DNA from: Spongilla lacustris
Lineage: Eukaryota; Porifera; Demospongiae; Spongillida; Spongillidae
Reading direction: 5' to 3'
Length of the DNA: 64,000 nt
Assembly: GCA_949361645.1 (NCBI GenBank)
Contig: OX442418.1
Coordinates: 12,401,010 to 12,465,009, forward strand
Positions 36,284 through 47,329 of the stretch are shown here, in pieces; the stretch's first letter is position 1, and each line of letters starts with the position of its first letter. The position numbers and the translations under genes were made by a program. The notes beneath the pieces are model-generated. The model made no database searches and was not told the DNA's origin. It was given only the letters and a program-made list of their open reading frames with translations.

Positions 36284-37318
36284 CACTGCATGCAGATAAA
36301 TATTGAATTCTTAGAATTCTTGTGCATGGAGGTCATAAGTACAAATCTCCCTGCTGGCTCCACAGATAGCTGTCTGGCACCACACCTGTGTTGACCAGAG
36401 CATTGTCTGGCACATGATCGCTTCAAAAATCTGCCTTATTGATCTGGAGGAGTGCATATTTTCATCAGTTAAAAAAACATGTACATAGTGATGCAACATG
36501 GGAACATGGTACCTTTGCTCCTTTTGGTCACCTTGCACTAGTTTTCTCATGCTCATTCTATCCACACAAAAATATAGTCCATTACCCAGATCTCTCTATG
36601 GCTGTGTGTATCAGTTTGCTACAGTGTGACCACCAGCTAGTGCTTCTCCCTTGAGCCGTGTGGCAGATAGAATTTTGTGTATGTCAACTTTTATTTTTAT
36701 TTATTTAAGAAATCTGCATTGGGAGGGGAGGAGCGTGGGTGGTAGGTTGGGTTGATAATATTACATCAGCTGGCCATAGACCGCTAAACGCAGGTAATTA
36801 AATTCATTATTACATAAATCCAATTTGATTTTCATTTGGTTCCACAAGCCAAAAGGCTGTAGGGTATTAAATGACATTTATGGAAGGCCATCGCCCTGGT
36901 CTGATGTATTGCAAGGGCTATCCTAGCCAGATGTGGACAGTATCTGGACATCCTTTATGTAAATACCTATGCTAGGTTAGGTTTATAGTCTGTATAATAC
37001 AAAATTACAGATAAACAAGCATGCAACATTTAAAAATTACCTACTGCTAACCCTAACCCTAACCCTTACCTAGACTTAAAAAATATTATTATTATTATAA
37101 ATTGAAACTGATATTACTATTTTTTTACAGGTTGTACATAATACATGTACACATTACAGTAAACAGGAAAAAAATTGTACGAAATCTTTGGTTTGTACAA
37201 AGGATGTTACAATTGCATCCATACATAGGTAATGCATAGAATAATAAATTAAATTAATTAACAGGAAGACAAATAACATACTTGAACACATGCTCACACA
37301 TAATAGCACATACAAATT
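35465..37318. other. AAAS 3' flank and non-coding sequence
   Basis: A 32-33 base repeat (aatgatcatgtggttattaaatgg) occurs four times at 35574-35700. A (CA)n tract lies at 36249-36282, and taaccctaaccctaaccc, three telomere-like units, near 37049-37068. No gene was recognised. Confidence 0.5.
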
Positions 37319-38060
37319 CTATTCATTAGCGGGGTGTGGGTAGTCCAGCCCCAGAATAGCACTCCCTCCCATTTCACTCATGCACAGATTTGTGGCTCTA
37401 AGTATGGCAAACGCCATTCCGGCCCTTACCACTTGATTTTGTGGTTTTTCCCACTTTAATCCTATTTTAGTTACCAACAGTTTCATGACAGAGTTAGCTT
37501 CACGACCATGGCCACCATCAATTGAAGTAACAAAACGTAGGCGTGACTAGTCTCAGCAGCCTCCAAGAATTTCTTTTTCTTTTCATTCTCAGCTGATAGG
37601 AGAACAGAATCAACAGTGTGGCTAGTAGTATATCAGTGCCCATGATACGAATATCTAATAACGCCTCAGTCTGGGGGCAGCCCACACTCCTCTCACACCA
37701 CAGTCAGTTGCCAAGGCAAGAAGACCTCTCACAGGATCACCATCTCTGCACGATAGGTTCTCTGATCACGTCCCTAAATGCAATGGATGCAAGATCACCC
37801 AAGGCATCTCGCACCTCGTTGTGCCATCGGACAATCAAACCACCTTTTCTGCACTCCCAATGCATGCTGAAGAGTAAGCGATCTCCACCACATCCATCAA
37901 GCAGGCTGCAGTCAGCTTTGGTAGTGGTTGGCGATATCCAATAGCCACAGCATCACAAAATTCTGATGGTGAGAGGTCAAAGTGGTAGTGGGATACTGGA
38001 AAAGTACAGTCAGCCAGGTGGATGTATTGCAACTTACTGCTCTTTGAATGGCTCATTTCT
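37319..38060 (-). pseudogene. retrotransposon relic (type 2)
   Basis: The minus strand carries, in order, HFDLSPSEFCDAVAIGYRQP, ENLSCRDGDPV, TDCGVRGVWAAP, DIRIMGTDI and GMAFAILRATNLCM, ending at a stop at 37319-37321. This order matches the C-terminal part of another common invertebrate reverse-transcriptase-type ORF (FDLSxxEFRDALAIRY, LVADLGVRGVW, DIRVxDTD, RATxLCxRG; from memory). Several frameshifts and stops make it non-functional. It differs from the type 1 relics. Confidence 0.65.
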
Positions 38061-38520
38061 TCTCATCACTCAGAGATGCATGTCAGTCTTGAAGTTTGCT
38101 TCTCTCCTTGAAATTCTTTAACCTCACGACTCATCTCTTTCTCTGCCAGTGACATCTGTTGCTTGTGATCATATACTGAGAAATCTCACTTGCCTTTTAT
38201 TGCTGTAATGATTATATCTGTGCATGCTCCGGAAGTAGCAAAGGCTTCAACCTTTCTCCCAGCTGTGCTGCTGCTATCGCTTAATTATAATCTGCTGCTG
38301 TAATTTTTAATCGGTACAATTTTTTTTTTGTGGTGGGCGCGGCATACTGTAATCTATGCCCCTGTGCCGATCGGCCGTGCTGCCACGAATTTTTACAAAA
38401 CATGGGTGTACGATGTAAGTTACATCTAACATGCGCTAACTGACCTAAATACCTCCCAAATCGAAAAAAAAAAGGTTCCAACCGATCGCCCGTCGCTACG
38501 GTATATTGGCGGTAAACAGG
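38061..38520. other. upstream region of COQ10
   Basis: No coding exon is certain. The frame of COQ10 exon 1 is open upstream to 38449 and reads RFQPIARRYGILAVNR just before the chosen start, an arginine-rich stretch that could be part of a mitochondrial presequence if translation starts in an upstream exon. Confidence 0.4.
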
Positions 38521-39224
38521 ATGCTTGAATACACGGAGCAGAAAGTCCTCGGGTACGCACCTCGCTTCACAGTAACGCTGGCACCACGTATTTTATACAT
38601 GTACACAGATTCAGCCCGGCGCAGGTATATGAAGTCGTAGCCGACGTAGACAAGTACAAGCTGTTCCTTCCTTGGTGTCAGGAGTCAACCATTGTACGCC
38701 GGGAAGGCCAAAAGACCATGGCTCATCTCACTGTCGGTTTTTCGCCGCTGATAGAGTCGTACACAGCATTGGTTCTCATGCAGCCGCCTTGGTCTATGAA
38801 GGTTACTAGTAGTATTGCTAGAGGGGAAAAATAAAGAATCACGTGATGCTCCTTTCACTATGTGTCCAGACTCTCTCCACTGATGGCAGATTGTTCACCC
38901 GTTTGGAAAATTTGTGGAAATTTGAACCGGGCAAACCTGTCCCAACTGGTCCCACATGTGTCGTCAACTTTTGGGTACAGTCCAGTCCTTACCCTCCCAT
39001 CACAACCCTCACACTACCTACCCTCCCACTCCCTTCTGCAGGTCAGCATGGAGTTCCGCACTGCCCTGTTTGCCCAACTCTGGTCACTGGTGTTCAGTGA
39101 AGTCGCAAAACAAATGGCGACCGCATTCGAGACACGTTGCGGCGTCCTGTATGGAGCAGACCACCTCAAGACATCTAAGCACAGCACAATCAACCCCACG
39201 GTCAGAACACCACAAAAGCAGTGA
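38521..39224 (+). CDS. COQ10: coenzyme Q-binding protein COQ10
   Basis: A START-domain protein of the mitochondrial inner membrane that binds coenzyme Q and is needed for its use in the respiratory chain. Four exons, 38521-38552, 38609-38801, 38870-38974 and 39042-39224, join in frame to 170 residues. Motifs follow the family in order: YTEQKVLGFSPAQVYEVVAD, KYKLFLPWCQES, VGFSPLIESYT, STDGRLFTRLENLWKF and FSEVAKQMATAFETR. The start at 38521 lacks a mitochondrial presequence, so an upstream exon is possible. It lies tail-to-tail with CCDC148, with 86 bases between stops. Confidence 0.92.
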
Positions 39225-39310
39225 CATTTCCACGAGCTTGCACTGTGACAGATTACTTGTGAAATCACACACACACATATGTGAACACATTCCCACGTTG
39301 TGTGTCCTGT

Positions 39311-42300
39311 TTATGAGTATTTAAACACTGTGGAGAACTGGTCACGTCTTGGTGGGTGTGAGGGGGCAGTGGCGGCCATGACGTGTCTAGCGTAGGTGCT
39401 GGTGTGAAGGCCGGCCTGTCTTAGTGCCTGCTCCAGCTTAACGCGAGGGTCCGCTAAGACCTCCTCTGTCGTGTAGCCATGGACTGGAAAGAGGGGCTGC
39501 TGTAATGCAACCTCTTCTTTGCATATTGCTCTAGACAGAGACACCTGTGTGTGTGTGTGTGTGTGTATATATGGTATGTGTATGTATGTATGTATGTATG
39601 TATGTATGTATGTATGTATGTATGTATGTATGTATGTATGTATGTATGTATGTATGTATGTATGTATGTATGTATGTATGTATGTATGTATGTATGTATG
39701 TATGTATGTATGTATGTATGTATGAATGTATGAATGTATGTACATATGTTTGTGTGGATGTGATTGTATGTATGTGTGAGAGTGCAATGTTGTATTGTAT
39801 GATATAATGCAGATCTTTATACATACATGTACATGCATGTTGTATTATTCATATGTTTGAAAGGTCTCAAATTCATGCCAACCTATAATGACCTTTGTCT
39901 CTCTCAGCAACCTTAATGGGTCAGAAGGGGCCTCAATCCTCACCTGCAAGGAAGCAGCCATGATTGGATAGGGGGAGAATGTGTGTGTGGGGGGGGGGGG
40001 GGGAAGGAAGAAGGGTGGGGGGGGAAGGAAGAAGGGGGGGGGGGAAGGAAGAAGGGTGGGGGGGGGAAGGAAGAAGGGGGGGGGGGGGAAGGAAGAAGGG
40101 TGGGGGGGGGGGGGGGAAGGAAGAAGGGTGGGGGGGGGGAAGGAAGAAGGGTGGGGGGGGGGGGAAGGAAGAAGGGTGGGGGGGGGGGGAAGGAAGAAGG
40201 GTGGGGGAGGGAAGGAAGAAGGGTGGGGGGGAAGGAAGAAGGGTGGGGGGGAAGGAAGAAGGGTGGGGGGGGAAGGAAGAAGGGTGTTGGGGGGGGAAGG
40301 AAGAAGGGGGGAAAGGAAGAAGGGTGTTGGGGGGGGAAGGAAGAAGGGGGGAAAGGAAGAAGGGTGGGAGGAAGGAAGAAGAGTGGGGGTGAGGGGTGAG
40401 GAAGAAGGGTGTGGGGGGGGGGGGAAGGAAGAAGGGACACAACAGGTCCTTACAGTCTGTCTCAGTAGCTCCAGCCTTCTCTCTTGCTCCTCCTTTGCTC
40501 TCATGGCCTGTTCCTCAGCTTCTCTTAGCTGGATACCCTTTGTTGCATGGAGGGCCTTTCGGTGCCTCACTCTGGTCAGTGGGCAACACTGGTCAAGTCA
40601 AAATGTGCGTGCCCCACCCACACACACACCACATATTTGTGCGGTCCACTATAAATTATGCTGTAGAAGGCACACTAACTGCACCTGTCAAGGTTGTGCA
40701 GTGCCAGCTCTGTGTGTTGCATGCATGCAGCTTCCTTTATCTCTTGTTCTTGCTGTTGTGCCTGTTCATGCTCTGCCAGCTTCTTGTATTGGTAATCAGC
40801 CAGCTGTTAAGAGGGTGTGTGTGTGTGTGTACGTGTGTGTGTGTTGTGTGTGTATATGTATGTGTGTGTGTATGTGTATGTATGTGTGTGTATGTATGTG
40901 TGTATGTATGTGTGTACGTGTGTGTATGTGTGTGTGTACGTGTGTGTGTTGTGTGTGTATATGTATGTGTGTGTGTGTATGTGTATGTATGTGTGTGTAT
41001 GTATGTGTGTATGTATGTGTGTATGTGTGTGTATGTGTGTGTGTACGTGTGTGTGTATGTGTGTGTGTGTGTATTTGTGTTCATGTAATGATCTCCATAA
41101 TAACAAATGTCTCTTGGAAAAGTCATTTCCCTAGTCTGGGGGACTGGGCTACTGACTACTCACCCCTCCCCTCCCCTCCCCTGTGCCCAGTACCTTCCCT
41201 ATCCCCCATGGGCCAAAAAAAAAAAACCTCACCTTCTTCTTCTGCTTCTCCCTCTGTGCCCTTTCTCGCTCCTCCTCCAACTTCCTCATGGCTGCCATCT
41301 NNNNNNNNNNNNNNNNNNNNNNNNNNNNNNNNNNNNNNNNNNNNNNNNNNNNNNNNNNNNNNNNNNNNNNNNNNNNNNNNNNNNNNNNNNNNNNNNNNNN
41401 NNNNNNNNNNNNNNNNNNNNNNNNNNNNNNNNNNNNNNNNNNNNNNNNNNNNNNNNNNNNNNNNNNNNNNNNNNNNNNNNNNNNNNNNNNNNNNNNNNNN
41501 GGGAAATTGCAGATATAGTATCTAAAAGGTTATTAATAGCATAGCTATTACCCCCCCCCCCCCCCCCCCCCCCCCTCCCCCCCCCCCCCCCTCTTACAAT
41601 GTTGTCTCTGGACTTGTGTGACAGTTCTCTCATCAACCTGTCGATGTACAGGGCCCGTTGGCCTGGGGCCAAGGATGCATACTGTTCCATGACAAAGGCA
41701 AACCTGCTGGCATCCGGCTCACTCCACCCACTGTGTGTAAGACTGCATGGAAAGATGGACCACACACATAATACACAAACACATTCACACACATGTACAC
41801 GTACATCATCTGTACATACATGTACAAAACATATCCCACAATCCACACAGCACCACAAGATAACAACATACACACACTCACATGCATGTACACACACACA
41901 CTCACATACACACTCACATATGCACACACACAAACACATGATTGCAGCAATGCACACCAACCTCTGGACTTGTGCATACTTGGTCTCCAGTTCCTCCAAG
42001 CCCTTCTTATACCTCTCATCAAGGGCTAAGAACTCTTCTCTAACAGCCTCCAGTGATTCTTGATTCGGCCAAGGCAAGCTCCTGGACATCGAGTGGAAGC
42101 CCACCCCTCTCGAAGTCCATGAACAGAGGAGTGCACGATTTAGTATCACCATGCTCGAGTCCCGAGCAACACTGCTGGCGCTCGTGATCGAGGGCGGTTG
42201 CCATGGCACCAAGTTGGTGTTGCACAGCTCTGAGTTCGTCTATCATTGCCTGATTTGGGCCGGGGACGGTACGGTCGAGTCGTGAAGACGCCAACCATTT

Positions 42301-42682
42301 CTTGAGCTCCTTTCGAAGGGTTTGGATTGGTTTTATGGCATCCTGCGCAAAACTCTCACTCTCGGCAAGTAGTACTGCTTCCAGGTCTATCAGCTCCTCG
42401 GTAAAGCTTCGGCTGCTTGCATTGTCGCTCAGCGCTAAACTGCAGCGCCCACTCGTCCAGTTCCCCGCTGGACCTGCCTGCGGGCTTGGGTGAGCTGTCC
42501 GCTGCGTGGCTAGCCATATTTCGCGGTGCTGAGCCAGAAGGCGCGCTGCTTTGGAGCGCTTCGCGGAATCTGCCAAACTCTGGACCTTTCTTAGTCCCTC
42601 CCTCCCGCTGTCTCTGTATAGTTTCACGTGGAGCAGCAGTTGGTCGTAATCTACGTCTTCGTAGCGCTGCTTCGAGCTACTG
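39311..42682 (-). CDS. CCDC148: coiled-coil domain-containing protein 148
   Basis: An orthologue of CCDC148, a coiled-coil protein of unknown biochemical role. Conserved blocks, from N to [69 protein letters not shown], then LSHKSRDNI, coiled-coil exons rich in E, R and K ([37 protein letters not shown]), [20 protein letters not shown] and the end [12 protein letters not shown]. Problems: a 200-base N gap removes part of the middle; the frame shifts by one base near 42060 (ELALAE to [11 protein letters not shown]); the start exon is not resolved (a candidate ATG exon at 42816-42747 has the wrong phase). Introns carry large G/A, CA and TACA arrays. Confidence 0.88.
39549..39735. repeat. (GTAT)n array beside CCDC148 last 3' splice site
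   Basis: (GT)n then about 150 bases of tatg/gtat repeats. On the sense (minus) strand this is (TACA)n followed by CACACA, some 12 bases before the acceptor tctgtctag. Confidence 0.9.
39990..40437 (-). repeat. GGGGGGAAGGAAGAAGGGT array in CCDC148 intron
   Basis: About 20 units of a 20-27 base G/A repeat. On the gene's sense strand it is C/T-rich (ACCCTTCTTCCTTCCCCCC) and lies about 45 bases before the acceptor cttccttgcag. Frames of up to 169 residues here are artefacts. Confidence 0.92.
40815..41085. repeat. GT/GTAT array abutting CCDC148 3' splice site
   Basis: An irregular tgtgtatgtgtgtacgtg tract. On the sense strand it is CACACA, running into the acceptor ctcttaacag at about 40808. Open frames in it are artefacts. 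Confidence 0.88.
41301..41500. other. assembly gap (200 N)
   Basis: Two hundred N bases inside CCDC148. It is flanked on the right by a C run (41550-41590), which may be why the assembly broke. At least the coiled-coil exon ending at [10 protein letters not shown] runs into the gap. Confidence 0.98.
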
Positions 42683-42816
42683 CTACGACATGCACGTGCA
42701 ACTCGTGATTAAGGCTCGGAATGGACAATTAAGGCCTTCTTACCGTCTTCGTTTCTTGTGTGGTCAAAAGTGCTTCTGTGCTCATGAAGAAATGCCCTCA
42801 AATATCGACCACTCAT

Positions 42817-43019
42817 ATTTGGCGCGTAAATAAATTTAATTCGACCATGATTGATTTACGCCGGGGGGGGGGGGGGGGGGGGGGGGGATGAAAAAGAGTA
42901 GTCAAAATCTAACACTTGTTGATACTATGAGGGGAAAAAGATTTGGAGCTCTAAAGTTGGATCACCCCCTGATAATGCTATTGTCTGATGAGAATATGAG
43001 ACCCCCTTTATATTATAGA
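42817..43019. other. short intergenic stretch with G run
   Basis: A G run at 42863-42887. No gene seen. Confidence 0.5.
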
Positions 43020-43350
43020 GCCAAGTGATTTGCAGGTGGCAATTATGGGTCTGGATACCTTAAGAGGTTCGTCTTGTTCCCTTTGTCCGGTCTGTGCTAT
43101 TGACCCCTTGGGCCATCATGCTGCCACTTGCAGGCTAGGAGATGAGGTGATGGTGGTTTCCACAACAGGCTGTGTGGTATGTTTGTGGGGGTTTGCCACC
43201 AAGCTCACTCCAGGACTAGATGACAGATATTCTGGTGATGGATTGGAAATTAGGTAAACCAGCTGCATTTTAATGTCCCCTCTCACCCCTGCCATTCGGG
43301 CCAAAGCTAGTGTGGATATTGGTGCTGCTGCCTCTGTAGCTGAAGCCATA
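43020..43350 (+). pseudogene. retrotransposon relic (type 1, plus strand)
   Basis: Plus-strand translation gives LQVAIMGLDTLRGSSCSLCP, then AIDPLGHHAATCRLGDEV and, after breaks, LTPAIRAKASVDIGAAASVA. These match the AIKWWLGLD, C-x2-C, DPLGHHAxTC and LxEASVxAGAAA blocks of the type 1 module. It is in the opposite orientation to the other four relics and has a deletion between the HHA motif and the ASV motif. Confidence 0.65.
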
Positions 43351-43709
43351 AAGAAGGCTGGGTGTGTGTGTGTGTGTGTGTGCCTTTGGCAGTGGAGAGC
43401 AATGGTAACTGTACTGGGGGTGAGGAAGCTCAGGGAACTTTCTCCCTTCTTGTGAATCATCTTTCATTTGGCTCTACAAGCCAATTAATAGCTATGCTAG
43501 GTTAGGCTAGTTGTAATTGTATAGTCTTACAATTATTAATTTGCACGTATTCGTATTAATTTTGTTTTGAATTCTGTAATAAATAAAACATACGAATGAA
43601 TAAGAGAAGGTATTAAGGGCACACACTAAATATTTTTGCAAGCATACACATATACCCCCCCACACACACATACACACATACACACATACACACACACATA
43701 CACACACAT

Positions 43710-43741
<32 letters not shown>

Positions 43742-44196
43742 GTGACACGTCTCAATATGTACATGTAGGTTCTGGTAGCCCAGCTCCATCATCAAATCAT
43801 GTCCCACTTCTCCACTTGGTTCGGGATGAATAGTTATTAATAAGGATATTATTGTTAGTAGTTTGATTTAGCGAATGTATATTTTTTTCAAGCTAAGTTT
43901 CATATAATTATTGTGTTCCAAAAATGCACAAATAGAGACAAGTGTTTTTGAACAACACGACATGGAGAAATACTACTCTTTCCAATATATATAGGTTGAA
44001 CACCCTATAACCAATCCCAGCTGATCGGCAGAATGCTGATTCCAATTCAATCAGTTATCGCACATCGTGTTAACCACGTGATGATATTACCACCCGTTCT
44101 AAATCTACATGTATTAAAACCCGCCGAGGTCGGGGGGAGGAGGTACAGACGAAACGATACCGCTTTATTGCTGAGTCTAGATGAGACCGATGGGAG
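43351..44196. other. upstream region of GALNT copy B
   Basis: A (CA)n tract at about 43660-43742. The rest is AT-rich and non-coding. The promoter of the gene at 44197 must lie in or near it; no motif is clear. Confidence 0.4.
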
Positions 44197-47100
44197 ATGG
44201 TTAGGTGCTCACCAAAACGATGCGTGCTCCTCTGTTCCTGTCTATGTATTGGAACCTCACTTTTGGTCATCCTCTACACTCGTATGGTTGTCACACAAAA
44301 AAGTATTCTACGTTACGTCGTGGAGCAGGAGATAACACAGTTATTGAACAAGAACTTAGACCCGCAAACTGACGCTGAAAAAGAAGAGGAGAAGCTGGGC
44401 TTCGTGAACAATGGTTTTAACCAGTACCGGAGTGACAGAATTGCTCTGGATAGGGAGGTCCCAGACACAAGAGACTCGAGGTAACTACAAGATAGCTGCT
44501 TGGCGTGAACACCGATGTACGTGTATCGGGCCTTTCCCGCTTTCTCTTATTTGCCTTTATCGTTTCCACATTCCTATTATTTGTTCCAATGTAACGCTCT
44601 CTACCTCTTCCGCTCCCCCATCTCTCTCCTCTCTCCACCTTTCCCCCTCACTTCTCACCTTCCCTCCTCCCTCTCCTTCCCTCCCTCTCCTTCCCTCCCT
44701 CTCCTTCCCTCCCTCTCCTTCCCTCCCTCTCCTTCCCTACCTCTCCTTCCCTCCCTCTCCTTCCCTCCCTCTCCTTCCCTCCCTCTCCTTCCCTCCCTCT
44801 CCTTCCCTCCCTCTCCTTCCCTCCCTCTCCTTCCCTCCCTCTCCTTCCCTCCCTCTCCTTCCCTCCCTCTCCTTCCCTCCCTCTCCTTCCCTCCCTCTCC
44901 TTCCCTCCCTCACCTTCCCTCCCTCTCCTTCCCTCCCTCTCCTTCCCTCCCTCTCCTTCCCTCCCTCTCCTTCCCTCCCTCTCCTTCCCTCCCTCTCCTT
45001 CCCTCCCTCTCCTTCCCTCCCTCTCCTTCCCTCCCTCTCCTTCCCTCTCTCTCCTTCCCTCCCTCTCCTTCTCTCCCTCTCCTTCCCTCCCTCTCCTCTC
45101 CCCCTCCTTCCTCTCCTCACCATACACAGATGTTTGGAGCGCCGATATCCATCTGGGATGCCCTCTACCTCTGTGGTGATTATCTTTCACAATGAAGCCT
45201 ACACAGTCCTTCTCAGAACCATCACCAGTGTTCTCAACAGGTCCCCTCCAGAACTTCTCCATGAAATTGTGCTAGTGGATGATGCCAGCGATCATGGTAA
45301 GATGTATGATGTCCCCAACATGGCTGGTATCTGATCTTTATTTTAGATGACCTCAAGAAAAAGTTAGAAGACTATGTTTTTTCACAACCAAAATTGAAGC
45401 TGGTTCGTCACAAAGAAAGGAAAGGACTTATAAGAGCCAGAATGACAGGAGCAGATGCCAGCACAGGAAAGACCATCACCTTTCTGGACTCTCACTGTGA
45501 AGCAAATGTTGGGTGGCTTGAACCTCTAATGGAACGCATTTACCTCAACAGGACCACTGTGGTGTGTCCTGTGATTGACGTCATTAGCTGGGAAAAGATT
45601 GACTACTCCACCATACGAGGGCCACCTGGTGTACGTGGGGGGTTCAATTGGGGCTTGCAGTTCAAGTGGAAGAAGATTCCAGACTATGAACAGCGGAGGA
45701 GGCAGTATGATGAGACAAGGGAGGTCAAGTCACCCACAATGGCCGGTGGTCTCTTCTCCATCGACAGGGCCTACTTCTATGATATCGGAGCTTACGATCC
45801 AGGGATGGACATCTGGGGAGGAGAAAATCTAGAAATATCATTTAGGGTAAGTCCATCCTTTGTAACGTTGTTTCCTGTGTCCCTTCCTCTGACCTCTGCA
45901 CCATTGGTTTGGCAGATATGGATGTGTGGGGGAGAGCTGGAGATCATTCCTTGCTCCAGGGTGGGTCACATCTTTCGCAAGCGACAACCATACACTTTCC
46001 CAGGTGGTGTGGACAAGATCCTAGTCAACAACAACCTGAGACTGGCAGAGGCATGGATGGATGAATACAAGGAGCAGTATTATCTCAAGAGGCCTGACAT
46101 AAGGAACAGAGACTATGGAGACATCAGTGACAGGCTGGCCATTAGGGAGAAGCTTCACTGCAAGTCATTCAAGTGGTACCTGGAAAATGTGTACCCAGAG
46201 CTACCCCTTCCAAACGAGAACCTGTATCACGGAGGATGGGTCAGTTTAGATTTTGTTCGGTTGAGGTACAGTTCACACCATCTGTCCACTTTCTGTACAG
46301 TTACGCAACCCGACATCTAATCTTTGCATTGACACATATGGGAACAGAGAAGGTGGAGAGGTGGGCCTGTATACATGCCATGGACAGGCTGGTAACCAGG
46401 TAGGTGAAGGAGTGATGGTGGGATGGAGGAGGGTGGGAGGGAGAATGGTAAGCTTTTTATTGTCAAATTTGGTTCTCACTACTCTCCCTCCACTTCACTC
46501 TCCCACCTCCTTCCCCTCCTCCCCAAAAAAACAGGACTTTGGGTTTAGCGACCTTGGGGAGATTGTGTTCGAGGACGACCTATGTCTGGATGTGTCTTCA
46601 ACAATACCAGGGAAATCAGTCCAGATCTATGGTTGCCATGGTCTAGGGGGAAATCAGAAATGGGAGTACGAAGCAACGGTACCTATTAATTGGGAAGCTA
46701 CTATTAGAGTGGGGATCTGTTTAAACAGGTTGATGTACAATATGTTGTGTGAGGAATTGAAGTGAGGGAGTGAGGGCATAGTGATGATGGTCAGTGAGAG
46801 GGGGCTTGAAATAAAAGTTGTAAAGCAAGTTAGGTGCGTAGTGCAAGGAGTAAGAGGAAGGGAGTAAGTATTAACCCCTTGTCTTCATTGCATCACTTGG
46901 CTTTGTTGCATATAAGTGGCACTTTGTATGGTGTGCATCCCTCTCTAATTTAGAATATTTCATTCTTTGTTTTTTTTTAAATGGAGCTTTTACTTTGTGC
47001 ATATATTGGATCAAACCGATTTTTTTTTTGTGTAAGCTACTGTGGCAGCTGCTGCAAGTGGGTGGGTATTTTGTTATCAGGGGTTGCTAGTATGTGTACT

Positions 47101-47329
47101 GTTTGAGGCACAATGATAGTGATTGGAGTAGAGTATATGATTCTTTTATTGTATTCATATCCCTTGGAAATCCTTTTAGACCCTCACTCTGAAGCATCCT
47201 GTTTCTGGCCTTTGTGTAGAGAAAGGAGACGCCAATAAAGTAACGATGCAGATCTGTAATGGCTCCCCCTCTCAGGCATGGGAGTGGGCACACCACTTCA
47301 CCCCCAAGCACAGCAGAGTCAGAGCATAG
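44197..47329 (+). CDS. GALNT: polypeptide N-acetylgalactosaminyltransferase (copy B)
   Basis: Paralogue of the gene at 3545, with the same seven-exon plan: 44197-44480, 45130-45296, 45347-45846, 45916-46239, 46301-46399, 46535-46678, 47180-47329, giving 555 residues in frame. A membrane anchor ([17 protein letters not shown]) is followed by a stem with [17 protein letters not shown]. The catalytic domain keeps VVIIFHNEA, the DSH metal motif and [11 protein letters not shown]. The lectin domain has three repeats; the second keeps CLD and the third reads CVE. Exons 2, 3 and 5 are almost identical to copy A at DNA level, whereas exons 1, 6 and 7 are clearly diverged and exon 4 has a diverged stretch ([20 protein letters not shown]). 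Intron 1 holds a 14-base pyrimidine repeat, and intron 3 is only 69 bases. Confidence 0.95.
44648..45118 (+). repeat. 14-bp CTCCTTCCCTCCCT array in GALNT-B intron 1
   Basis: About 33 nearly perfect units of ctccttccctccct, ending some 10 bases before the acceptor catacacag. Copy A has only a short, irregular version of the same tract (4130-4260). Frames of 128-307 residues here are repeat artefacts. Confidence 0.93.

Noticed and set aside
39981..41525. 514-residue plus-strand frame and companions
   Set aside because: It runs through a G/A array, a GT array and the N gap. It has no splice context and overlaps CCDC148 introns.
42747..42816. Upstream ATG exon for CCDC148 (MSGRYLRAFLHEHRS)
   Set aside because: It has a good donor (gacg/gtaaga), but its phase does not match the only acceptors before [10 protein letters not shown]. 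Kept as a candidate only.
44411..45334. 307-residue [10 protein letters not shown] repeat frame
   Set aside because: It is the 14-base pyrimidine array in GALNT-B intron 1. Only the last part overlaps real exon 2.
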